NCBI GenBank assembly: GCA_947498415.1
Contig: CANMKB010000003.1
Location: 248,001-312,000, forward strand
Direction: 5' to 3'
DNA from: an uncultured Paracoccaceae bacterium
Lineage (GTDB): Bacteria; Pseudomonadota; Alphaproteobacteria; Rhodobacterales; Rhodobacteraceae
DNA: 64,000 nt
Shown here: positions 43,965 to 51,531 of the stretch, piece by piece
How positions within the stretch are numbered: the stretch's first letter is position 1
Layout: the number at the start of each line of letters is the position of its first letter
Translations under genes and position numbers: made by a program
Notes under the pieces: model-generated
The model's input: only the letters and a program-made list of their open reading frames with translations
Told to the model about the DNA's origin: nothing
Databases searched by the model: none

Positions 43965-44423
43965 TTACACAAGACGATGCGCGATCTCTGTCGGGTCTTT
44001 GACATCTACATGCCAGAACGCCTGCGCGGGCTTTGGCAGCTTTGATAATACTAGGTTGAATTCCCGATGGTTGATCGCTCGCCACATGGCCCAAGCTGTG
44101 GCCTCAATCGCGTTGTCTGGCGTCAAATTGTGATCTTTGCGCAGGTTTTTAACCTCGGCGGTCATCTCTTTGCGATCGATAAAATCCAAAGGCGGCTGAC
44201 TGACATCCCATTGATATACGAACATGGCCCGTAGCACCGACGGCAGCACATCAGCAAACAAGAGCGCCTCGGGCACGGTTAAACGTCGCCTAAAAGTTAA
44301 CAAAACACCCTGCACCGCAGTATAGGTGTTGTTGTCAGATTGCAGGGCCATCTGATCCTTGGCGTCGGCCAAAAAAGCCCGCCATTCGCGGGTCGCGTGC
44401 CGGTAGGTATGTGGCATAGGCAT
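43965..44423 (-). CDS. DUF2267 domain-containing protein
   Basis: A 152-residue cytoplasmic protein with two related helical repeats, typical of DUF2267. The N-terminal part reads YRHATREWRAFLADAKDQM, then YTAVQGVLLTFRRRLTVPEALLFADVLP and LRAMFVYQWD. The second part includes DNAIEATAWAMWRAINHREFNLVLSKLP. The function is unknown; family members occur near stress and envelope genes in other bacteria. It is a single gene between mtnP and the TauE/SafE gene. Confidence 0.78.
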   Translation of the reverse strand: MPMPHTYRHATREWRAFLADAKDQMALQSDNNTYTAVQGVLLTFRRRLTVPEALLFADVLPSVLRAMFVYQWDVSQPPLDFIDRKEMTAEVKNLRKDHNLTPDNAIEATAWAMWRAINHREFNLVLSKLPKPAQAFWHVDVKDPTEIAHRLV

Positions 44424-44491
44424 GAATATTGCCTCTCAATGGATTAATGTCGTCAAATAAACGGTAAGGAAATGGAACACTATGTCTAGGG

Positions 44492-45247
44492 TCAAAGGAA
44501 AGCGTTCACACCATCCGAAACAAGCTTGATCGCAGTGAGGGCCAAGAAACCATAAACAACTTGGATGAATGTGGTTTGATCTAGTACCCGATGTAAACGA
44601 GTTCCTAGAAACACGCCAAGAAAAAGCATTGGGGCAAGTATGAGACTGGCCGAAAGGCTGGCTGAAGACAATGTTCCTGATGCGCCATAAGCAATTGTTT
44701 TAATAAAGTTTAACGAAAAGAAGAACACCGTGTTTGTGCCAACAAACCAAGTTTTCTCTAGGTCTTTTTTCAACAAGTAGCCTTTGATGGGTGGGCCGCC
44801 TGCGTGGGCCACAAAACTTGCAAACCCTGAAACTATGCCCATTCCCCAGACAACGATTTTTGACGTTCGTGTGGGCCTCGGCTTTGCCCAACTAGAAAGC
44901 ATAAACTGCAATACAAAGAACGTCGCCAACATGCCGACGATGAGGCGCAAGAGGTCGGCATTTAGGTGCTGAAATGTTGCACTCCCAATGGCCAGCCCGA
45001 CCGCCGCTGCGGGCAGCATTCCCAGTACAATCTCGCGCTTCCATGTACGTCGGTGTCGCCAAACAACTAACACGTCAATTGCAAGCAAGATCGGCATCAT
45101 CACAGCGGCTGCAAATTGTGGAGCGACGTGCAAAGACATAAGCGGAACTGACATGACGCCAAGCCCACCGCCAAATCCACTTTTTGAGATGCCTGTAAGT
45201 AAAATCGATAGGGAAGCGATGAGGAAAAATGAAAACGAAAGATCCAT
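44492..45247 (-). CDS. TauE/SafE family membrane transporter
   Basis: A 251-residue membrane protein of the TauE/SafE (sulfite or organosulfonate exporter) family. Family marks are LSILLTGISKSGFGGGLGVMSVPL at the N-terminus and the second half FASFVAHAGGPPIKGYLL. Six to eight helices are visible. The ATG at 45247 is chosen; the frame is open upstream, but a start at 45346 would run past the divergent LysR start. The divergent layout suggests it is the target of that regulator. Base use looks more AT-rich than in flanking genes. Confidence 0.84.
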   Translation of the reverse strand: MDLSFSFFLIASLSILLTGISKSGFGGGLGVMSVPLMSLHVAPQFAAAVMMPILLAIDVLVVWRHRRTWKREIVLGMLPAAAVGLAIGSATFQHLNADLLRLIVGMLATFFVLQFMLSSWAKPRPTRTSKIVVWGMGIVSGFASFVAHAGGPPIKGYLLKKDLEKTWFVGTNTVFFFSLNFIKTIAYGASGTLSSASLSASLILAPMLFLGVFLGTRLHRVLDQTTFIQVVYGFLALTAIKLVSDGVNAFL

Positions 45248-45318
45248 GGGCTTGTCCAACTTATGTGTCAGCCCTTGTGTATTGATGAAATTTAAATCTT
45301 TGAAACGATCTTTTGTGA

Positions 45319-45328
45319 CTTTATAAAG
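45319..45328. promoter_or_regulatory. Palindrome in the TauE/LysR divergent region
   Basis: CTTTATAAAG is a perfect 10-bp palindrome five bases before the LysR start. ATTTAAAT lies nearby at 45290-45297. Either could be part of a LysR operator or promoter in the 86-base gap. Confidence 0.3.
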
Positions 45329-45333
45329 CTGAT

Positions 45334-46188
45334 ATGCAGATTTCATATGACCTGAATGCTTTGCAAACTTTTGTTCTCGTTGCAGAGGATTTGAGTTTTA
45401 CGACCGTCGCTGATCGGAAAAATACCGTCCAATCCGCAATCAGTGCTCAGATCAAGAAACTCGAGAATGCCTTAGGCCAAACGCTTGTATCCCGCGGACG
45501 CGGTCAAGCCATGCGCCTTACTGCAGAGGGTGAGGCCTTCCTTGTTTACGCACGTCGTATTTTGGAATTGTCGCAAGACGCGGCTGAAACTGTGCGCACG
45601 ACCAATGCCCGACAAGTATTGCGCCTAGGTACAACCGTGACTCTTGCGCTGTCCGTAGTCGCAGATGTGCTTAGAGTGTTTGCAGAACAAAGACCCGATA
45701 TCCAAATCCAAATACAATGTGATCGTAGTGATCAATTGTTACATCGTTTGGACGTAGGTGAAATCGATGTGGCCTTTATGATGGACCAAGGCCGCCACGG
45801 CTTGCGCAAATTTGTGCATTCCATGGACTTGAACTGGGTATGTGCTCAAGACTTTCATTTGCCAGAGACAGACCTCGTCCCACTTGCCTTTCTGTCTGAT
45901 GGACGAGACTTACGACATTATGCGCTTCGTGCCTTAGACAGTCACGGGCGAAAAGGGCATGTGTCGCACCTTAGTCCGCATCCGATTGGTGTTCGTTCTT
46001 TGGTTTTGGCTGGGTTGGCGTTGACGGTTATGCCATCCAAAACAATTGTTGCACCTTTGGTTTCTGCGCCAAGCAAGCTTGGATTGCCTCAATTAGCCCC
46101 AATTGCCATTTCTGCATATGAGCGTCGGCGCGACGATCTTGCCGGGGCTGACCTTTTGGTCAGTCAGCTGAAAGAAGCACTTATCTAA
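45334..46188 (+). CDS. LysR family transcriptional regulator
   Basis: A 284-residue regulator. The N-terminal winged helix-turn-helix is clear: LNALQTFVLVAEDLSFTTVA, then SAISAQIKKLENALGQTLVSRG. The effector domain follows from about residue 90 (LRLGTTVTLALSVVADVLRVFAEQRPDIQ). The inducer is unknown. It is divergent from a TauE/SafE transporter, which it probably controls together with itself, as is usual for LysR pairs. Its stop overlaps the end of the IalB-like gene by four bases. Confidence 0.88.
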   Translation: MQISYDLNALQTFVLVAEDLSFTTVADRKNTVQSAISAQIKKLENALGQTLVSRGRGQAMRLTAEGEAFLVYARRILELSQDAAETVRTTNARQVLRLGTTVTLALSVVADVLRVFAEQRPDIQIQIQCDRSDQLLHRLDVGEIDVAFMMDQGRHGLRKFVHSMDLNWVCAQDFHLPETDLVPLAFLSDGRDLRHYALRALDSHGRKGHVSHLSPHPIGVRSLVLAGLALTVMPSKTIVAPLVSAPSKLGLPQLAPIAISAYERRRDDLAGADLLVSQLKEALI

Positions 46189-46736
46189 AGCCCGCGTTTC
46201 GCGCTTTGGGCTTTGAAATCTGCCATGGCCTCCGCAAAGCCCAGTAACGGCCATGTTAGGTCTTGGGCCTTGCCGTGGCGATCGCGGAAGGTAAAGCGAA
46301 AGGCGGTGCCGTCTTGCATGGCTTGCAGCAAGATCGCTGCATCCTCGCCAGAGAAGGTGCAGGACAGCCCAGTCAGGCATCCGATGCGGCGGGTTTTCCA
46401 GATGTCGCCGCCCATGTCTTCGATGCGAAAGCCGTTGGGGCTAAACAATGTGCCCGGTTCTAGCCCGAAATCCACTTCGGGGCCGTCGTCGGTGTTGACC
46501 ACAAAAAAGAACTGAGCTGCGAAGTTCGGTTGGGGTGAAAACACATCAACATAGCGCAGGTAACAGCGTTGCTTGAGCGCGTCGCCCTCCATGCGTTCGT
46601 CGCAAGACGAAAGGTAAATCCCGAATGTCTCAAAATGGGTGGCACGCCAATTGCTGGCTGTGTCTGTCCCGTCAACATCCTGCGCCGCAACCGCGTTGGC
46701 GCAGAACAGGGCTAAAGTAAAAATCAAATGCCGCAA
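46185..46736 (-). CDS. IalB-like exported protein
   Basis: A 183-residue protein with a signal peptide (LIFTLALFCANAVAAQD). The mature part has the arrangement of invasion-associated locus B (IalB) proteins: early paired cysteines (SSCDERM...QRCYLRY), then GLEPGTLFSPNGFRIED, a later CLTGLSC pair, and a final WPLLGFAEAMADF. The name comes from Bartonella; most marine relatives are free living and the role is unknown. It is convergent with the LysR gene. Confidence 0.6.
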   Translation of the reverse strand: MRHLIFTLALFCANAVAAQDVDGTDTASNWRATHFETFGIYLSSCDERMEGDALKQRCYLRYVDVFSPQPNFAAQFFFVVNTDDGPEVDFGLEPGTLFSPNGFRIEDMGGDIWKTRRIGCLTGLSCTFSGEDAAILLQAMQDGTAFRFTFRDRHGKAQDLTWPLLGFAEAMADFKAQSAKRGL

Positions 46737-46884
46737 GATATGTCTCCGATCAAGCTGCCCTCAGAGTGGGCTTTGCAGCGCAACGGCGCAAATCACGTTC
46801 CTGCGAATGTCGGGAACACTTGTTAAAATAGGGCTTTTCCGATAGGGGCGGGGCAAGAACTCTCCAGATCATTAGGAATGCCCG

Positions 46885-48495
46885 ATGAAACGCGCAGCAT
46901 TGGCGAATTTTGCCAAGAATATTTCTCCGCCCAATCTCTCCATTATGCAGGACGAAGGTTGGTCGGTTGGCCGTGTCCGTACCGAATTGCTATCAGGTCT
47001 GACCGTTGCCTTGGCTTTGGTGCCAGAGGCCGTGGCCTTTGCCTTTGTGGCAGGAGTGCACCCGCTGGTTGGCCTGTATGCAGCCTTTTTGGTCGGTCTG
47101 ATCACCGCGTTGTTTGGTGGCCGTCCCGGTATGATCTCGGGTGCGACTGGCGCCCTCGCGGTTGTGATGGTGGCGCTTGTGGCGCAACACGGGGTGGAAT
47201 ACCTGTTTGCGACTGTGGTGCTGATGGGCATTTTGCAGGTTTTTGCTGGTGTGATGCAGTGGGGCAAATTCATTCGCCTTGTGCCGCATCCGGTGATGCT
47301 GGGCTTTGTGAATGGTTTGGCGATTGTGATTTTCCTTGCGCAGATGACGCAGTTCAAAGACCCGTCCACAGGTGGTGCTGAGTGGCTGCAGGGTGGGTCT
47401 ATGGTGCTGATGCTGGGCCTTGTGGCGCTGACCATGGTGATCATCTGGGGAATGCCCAAGATCACCAGCGTGATCCCGGCGCCTTTGGCGGGTATCGGGA
47501 TTGTTGCCATTCTGGTGATTGCACTGGGTCTGGATGTGCCGCGCGTGGGTGACATGGCCTCGATCGAGGGTGGCTTGCCAGCATTTCACATCCCACTGGT
47601 TCCGATCAATATGGAAACCCTGCAAATCATCTTGCCGTATTCCGTTATTTTGGCTGCCATTGGCCTGATCGAAAGCTTGCTCACGTTGAACCTTGTGGGT
47701 GAAATCACGGGCAAACGCGGCGGTGCGTCTCAGGAATGTATCGCGCAGGGCGCCTCAAACATCGTCACGGGTTTCTTTGGTGGCATGGGCGGTTGTGCCA
47801 TGATCGGTCAGTCGATGATCAACGTGAAATCAGGGGGCCGGACGCGGATCGCAGGTATCGCGGCTGCGCTGTTCCTGTTGTTGTTCATCGTGGCTGCTAG
47901 CCCGCTGATCGAACAAATCCCTCTGGCCGCGCTTGTGGGCGTGATGTTCATGGTGGTGATCGGCACCTTTGCGTGGAACTCGCTTAAGATCATGACCAAG
48001 GTGCCGCTGACCGACGCGTTTGTCATCGTGCTCGTGACCGTTGTCACCGTGGCCACTGACCTTGCGATTGCGGTTGTGGTCGGTGTGATCGTGTCGGCCT
48101 TGGCCTATGCGTGGAACAACGCCCGCCGTATTCACGCCATCACCCGTGAGTCTGTGACTGATGCCGGTGCGAAGGTTTATGAAATTCAGGGCCCGTTGTT
48201 CTTTGGCTCCACCGATGGCTTTACCGAGCTGTTTGAGATCGAGACTGACCCAGATGCGGTTATCGTTGATTTCAAATACAGCCGCGTGGTGGACCAATCT
48301 GCGCTGCAAGCGATTGAGGCTGTCGCCGGTAAATACGAGGCCGCGGGCAAAACACTGACCCTGCGCCACCTGAGTCGCGACTGCCACGAGCTGCTGAACA
48401 AAGCAGGGCACCTGATGGTGGATAGCCAAGATGACCCTGAATATGGCATCGCGGTTGATTACGGTGTGCGGACTGGCATTCTGGGCAACCACTAA
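46885..48495 (+). CDS. SulP family inorganic anion transporter
   Basis: A 536-residue transporter. The membrane domain begins LRTELLSGLTVALALVPEAVAFAFVAGVHPLVGLYAA, the SulP signature, and includes VSATGALA-like SGATGALAVVMVAL. A C-terminal STAS domain begins near residue 425 (VYEIQGPLFFGSTDGFTELF) and has DFKYSRVVDQSALQAIE. Substrates in the family are sulfate, bicarbonate or other anions; I cannot tell which. The gene stands alone, with AGGA upstream of the ATG and a strong terminator after it. Confidence 0.92.
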   Translation: MKRAALANFAKNISPPNLSIMQDEGWSVGRVRTELLSGLTVALALVPEAVAFAFVAGVHPLVGLYAAFLVGLITALFGGRPGMISGATGALAVVMVALVAQHGVEYLFATVVLMGILQVFAGVMQWGKFIRLVPHPVMLGFVNGLAIVIFLAQMTQFKDPSTGGAEWLQGGSMVLMLGLVALTMVIIWGMPKITSVIPAPLAGIGIVAILVIALGLDVPRVGDMASIEGGLPAFHIPLVPINMETLQIILPYSVILAAIGLIESLLTLNLVGEITGKRGGASQECIAQGASNIVTGFFGGMGGCAMIGQSMINVKSGGRTRIAGIAAALFLLLFIVAASPLIEQIPLAALVGVMFMVVIGTFAWNSLKIMTKVPLTDAFVIVLVTVVTVATDLAIAVVVGVIVSALAYAWNNARRIHAITRESVTDAGAKVYEIQGPLFFGSTDGFTELFEIETDPDAVIVDFKYSRVVDQSALQAIEAVAGKYEAAGKTLTLRHLSRDCHELLNKAGHLMVDSQDDPEYGIAVDYGVRTGILGNH

Positions 48496-48513
48496 ATCTA
48501 TCAAAACCGACAG

Positions 48514-48546
48514 AAAACCGGGGTCTTTTGATCCCGGTTTTTTTGT
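48514..48546 (+). terminator. Rho-independent terminator after the SulP gene
   Basis: AAAACCGGG and CCCGGTTTT pair, with GTC/GAT extending the stem around a TTTT loop (48514-48541). A run of T follows. The stem is about 12 bp. Confidence 0.9.
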
Positions 48547-48608
48547 GCTTGCAGAGAGACTTAACCCCATGCATCAGCGCAGCGAATTTGACTGCAGCGG
48601 TGCCTGAC

Positions 48609-49532
48609 ATGACTTTGATGACTGTGATGACAGGGCTGATCCCCTTGATGGCTTTGGTGGGCCTTGGCGGGGCGTTGCGCAACCAATTGCCCGAGACCGC
48701 GTGGCGCGGGCTTGACCGTTTGAACTTTACCTATTTCTTTCCAGCTTTGTTGTTTCTGGCGGCCAGCGAGCGCACCCTTACGCTTGAAGACGTGGCAGCC
48801 GTGGCACCTCTGGTCTGGACGATCATCTTGGTGGCTGTGATCGTGGGCTATGGGGCCCGTCGCTTTGGTCCTGACAAATACATTGATTTCGCAGGGTGTT
48901 GGCAAACCACCTGGCGGTTTAATGCAGGCATCGGCTTTGTCGCCGTGACTGCGTTGGATAAGGGAAACCTTGGCATGTATGCTGTTGTCGTCGGCATGGC
49001 GGTGCCTGTGGGCAATGCCTTTGCGGTTTCCGTTCTGTCGCGCGGTGAAAAGCAAGACCTGTTTGAAACCGCGAAAAAGGTCATGCTGAACCCGTTTTTT
49101 GTTTCGAGCTTATTGGGGGTGTGTGCTGGCTTGTTTGGTCTGCGTTTGCCAGCCATCGCTGTGCGGTCGCTCGAGCTGTTGTCGCAGCCAGCCGTAACGA
49201 TTGCGCTGATTTCCATTGGGGCCACAATGAACTGGCGGGCCCTGTCAAAACTGGATCGCTTTAGCCTGTGTATCAACGCAACCAAGCTGTTGGCTTTGCC
49301 AGGATTTGTTGTGCTGACGGCTTATTTCTTTGCACAAACCACAGGCTTACAAGGCGGCATGGTGCAAACGCTGATCATGTATGCGGCTTTGCCAACCGCT
49401 GCGGCGTCACATGTGCTGGCCGGGGCCTCTGGTGCTGACCAACGGCTGTCGGCCACCATGGTGGCGCAATCCACATTGCTCAGCGCAATAACGCTGCCAC
49501 TGTGGATCGCCTTGGCAAACGGGTTGTTTTAA
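48609..49532 (+). CDS. AEC family (auxin efflux carrier-like) transporter
   Basis: A 307-residue membrane protein with ten likely helices in two repeats. It starts MTLMTVMTGLIPLMALVGLGGALR. Conserved parts are the LNFTYFFPALLFLAA segment, FRFN-like WRFNAGIGFVAVTAL, and LSQPAVTIALISIGATMNW. Members export carboxylates such as malate. The ATG at 48609 is used; earlier in-frame codons lie in the SulP terminator. Its stop is four bases from that of the convergent flavin reductase gene, with no terminator between. Confidence 0.84.
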   Translation: MTLMTVMTGLIPLMALVGLGGALRNQLPETAWRGLDRLNFTYFFPALLFLAASERTLTLEDVAAVAPLVWTIILVAVIVGYGARRFGPDKYIDFAGCWQTTWRFNAGIGFVAVTALDKGNLGMYAVVVGMAVPVGNAFAVSVLSRGEKQDLFETAKKVMLNPFFVSSLLGVCAGLFGLRLPAIAVRSLELLSQPAVTIALISIGATMNWRALSKLDRFSLCINATKLLALPGFVVLTAYFFAQTTGLQGGMVQTLIMYAALPTAAASHVLAGASGADQRLSATMVAQSTLLSAITLPLWIALANGLF

Positions 49533-49536
49533 TCAA

Positions 49537-50142
49537 TCACTTTGTTGGACGGTTAAGCGAAAAGACGTCGGTGACCGTGCTGTAATCCTTGTACCCAAGC
49601 CGCGCGAGTGGCTGATAGGCCATCACATCAAAACGCCCGTCGACAAGGCAATCATCCCGCAGGTGCACGGCATCAACCCGGCCCAGCACCATAAAATTGT
49701 TTTCGCCTTCCAGCGGGATAATTTGGGTCATCTTGCATTCAAGGCTGGCAGGGGCCACGGCCACACGTGGGCAGTCGATAGTATCACACCGGGCAACCTC
49801 TAGATCCGCGACGGTGAATTCATCCATGTCTTTCGCCAAAGGCGCACTGGAGGCATTCATCGCATCGCGCAAGTCATGGCTGACGATATTGACGCAAAAC
49901 ACACCCGTTGCGCGGATGTTGGACAGCGTGTCTTTCCCCTCGGCCTGATCGTCTTTTGCACCGGTTGATCCAAATACCACCTGAGGGGGGCTATCTGACA
50001 TCGCATTGAAAAACGAATAGGGGGCCAGATTGGCCACACCTTGTTGATCCTGCGTAGAAATCCAGGCAATCGGGCGCGGCGACACAATTGCTTTGAATGG
50101 ATTGTGGGCAAGGCCATGACCTTTTTCGGGGCGATAGAACAT
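49537..50142 (-). CDS. Flavin reductase family protein (FMN-binding split barrel)
   Basis: A 201-residue FMN-binding protein. The flavin reductase-like motif lies near the N-terminus (NPFKAIVSPRPIAWISTQDQQGVANLAPYSFFNAMSDSPP) and GKDTLSNIRATGVFCVNIVS follows. Family members reduce flavin for a partner oxygenase or act as quinone reductases; no such partner is adjacent. The ATG at 50142 has AGGAG eight bases away. It is divergent from a GNAT acetyltransferase gene. Confidence 0.86.
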   Translation of the reverse strand: MFYRPEKGHGLAHNPFKAIVSPRPIAWISTQDQQGVANLAPYSFFNAMSDSPPQVVFGSTGAKDDQAEGKDTLSNIRATGVFCVNIVSHDLRDAMNASSAPLAKDMDEFTVADLEVARCDTIDCPRVAVAPASLECKMTQIIPLEGENNFMVLGRVDAVHLRDDCLVDGRFDVMAYQPLARLGYKDYSTVTDVFSLNRPTK

Positions 50143-50171
50143 ACACAAAGCTCCTGATGAATTGCGCCACA

Positions 50172-50208
50172 GGTAGCGCCATGTTAGGGGCAGTGCTACC
50201 GGTTTTTT
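50172..50208. repeat. Terminator-like inverted repeat in a divergent promoter region
   Basis: GGTAGC (50172-50177) and GCTACC (50195-50200) pair around 17 bases, then GGTTTTTT follows on the plus strand. It lies between divergent genes, where a terminator is not expected. Confidence 0.4.
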
Positions 50209-50233
50209 ATAGGTATCAAAAAAGGACCCTTCG

Positions 50234-50725
50234 GTGCTTCAATTGGCGCAGGAAACCACGGACGACTGGTGGGAGGTCGAGGCTCTCTATGACCTGTGTT
50301 TCGCACCGGGTCGCGAAGCGCTGTCTTCATATCGTTTGCGTGATAATGTGCCACCTGTAGCGCAACTTTCGTTGGTGGCCCGCGATGATGATGCGATCTT
50401 GGGCGGTGCCATCCGGTTTTGGCCTGTAAAAGTGGGCAGCGATGTTGCTTTGTTACTGGGGCCTGTTGCGGTTCACCCAACCCGTCAAGGCGAGGGTCTG
50501 GGTGGATTTCTGATCCGTGAAAGCCTTGAAATCGCAAAAGAATTGGGGTGGGCACGCGTCATCCTTGTGGGGGACGCGCCATATTATCAACGGTTTGGTT
50601 TTCACAAGCTTGAAGGCGTGATGATGCCGCCACCCACCAACCCCGAACGGGTGCTGGGCTATGCTTTAACAGCAGGTGCATGGCAGGGGGTTACAGGGCG
50701 TGTTACAAAACACAGCGAGGGTTGA
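50234..50725 (+). CDS. GNAT family N-acetyltransferase
   Basis: A 163-residue acetyltransferase that starts at GTG. The acetyl-CoA motif lies in LLGPVAVHPTRQGEGLGGFLIRESL, and VILVGDAPYYQRFGFHKLEG is the C-terminal part. This pattern is that of YhbS-like GNAT proteins. The substrate is unknown. AAAAGGA lies before the start. The EcsC family gene follows after 44 bases on the same strand. Confidence 0.87.
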   Translation: MLQLAQETTDDWWEVEALYDLCFAPGREALSSYRLRDNVPPVAQLSLVARDDDAILGGAIRFWPVKVGSDVALLLGPVAVHPTRQGEGLGGFLIRESLEIAKELGWARVILVGDAPYYQRFGFHKLEGVMMPPPTNPERVLGYALTAGAWQGVTGRVTKHSEG

Positions 50726-50769
50726 AAACCGACAACCGATCCCCACTTCAAATCGAGAGAGGGGAAATC

Positions 50770-51531
50770 ATGCGCGACACGCCTTTGACCGAGATTGATG
50801 TGGATTCAGAGCTAGAGCAGCTTGCGAAACGCTATGAACAGGCCGGCGGGCTTGGGATCGAAGTTCTCAATTTATTAGGAACGCAGGCGGATGGGTTGGT
50901 GGATAGCTTGCCCAAACCGGTGCGAGACCGGCTTGAAGACGCGACAGAGGCTGCCCTGCGCCAAGCCATGAAGGCCGCGCACGGATCACGCCGGATTGTC
51001 GGCCCGCGCAAAGGCTGGATGCATACAGCGGTCGCCACAGCAATGGGCGCGGCTGGCGGGGCAGGTGGGGCACCCACCGCTCTTGCAGAACTACCGATCA
51101 CCACAACAATTCTTTTACGGGCCATTCAGGATGTGGCAGAGGATTACGGCTTTGATCCCGCATCTGACAATGTGCAGTTTGATTGCGTTCAGGTCTTTGC
51201 CGCCGCCGGGCCTTTGTCACATGACGATGGTGCGGATCTGGCCTTTCTAAGCGCACGTATGGCACTCACCTCCGGTGGGCTTCAACGTGTGACAGCATGG
51301 GTCGCGCCGCGTTTGGCTGCGGTTATGGGGCAGAAACTGGCGGCACAAGCCGTTCCGGTTTTGGGTGCTGTGGCAGGGGCCGCCACCAACTACGCCTTTA
51401 CCAGCTACTATCAAGAAATAGCGCATGTGCACTTTGGGCTGCGCAAACTTGCCATCGACAGCGACATTGGACACGCGGAAATCGTCTCGCGGTTTCGAGA
51501 AAAAGCCCAGCCAGAGCTGACAAAAACCTGA
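50770..51531 (+). CDS. EcsC family protein
   Basis: A 253-residue protein of the EcsC family. It opens with a charged helical segment (TEIDVDSELEQLAKRYEQAGGLGIEVLNLLG) and then has a glycine/alanine-rich region (TAVATAMGAAGGAGGAPTALAELPITTTILLRAIQDVAEDYG) characteristic of the family. Membrane association is likely. EcsC is named from Bacillus, where it accompanies an ABC transporter; here no such genes are near. The ATG at 50770 follows GAGAGGGGAAA. The stop codon directly abuts the ptsP stop on the other strand. Confidence 0.8.
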   Translation: MRDTPLTEIDVDSELEQLAKRYEQAGGLGIEVLNLLGTQADGLVDSLPKPVRDRLEDATEAALRQAMKAAHGSRRIVGPRKGWMHTAVATAMGAAGGAGGAPTALAELPITTTILLRAIQDVAEDYGFDPASDNVQFDCVQVFAAAGPLSHDDGADLAFLSARMALTSGGLQRVTAWVAPRLAAVMGQKLAAQAVPVLGAVAGAATNYAFTSYYQEIAHVHFGLRKLAIDSDIGHAEIVSRFREKAQPELTKT

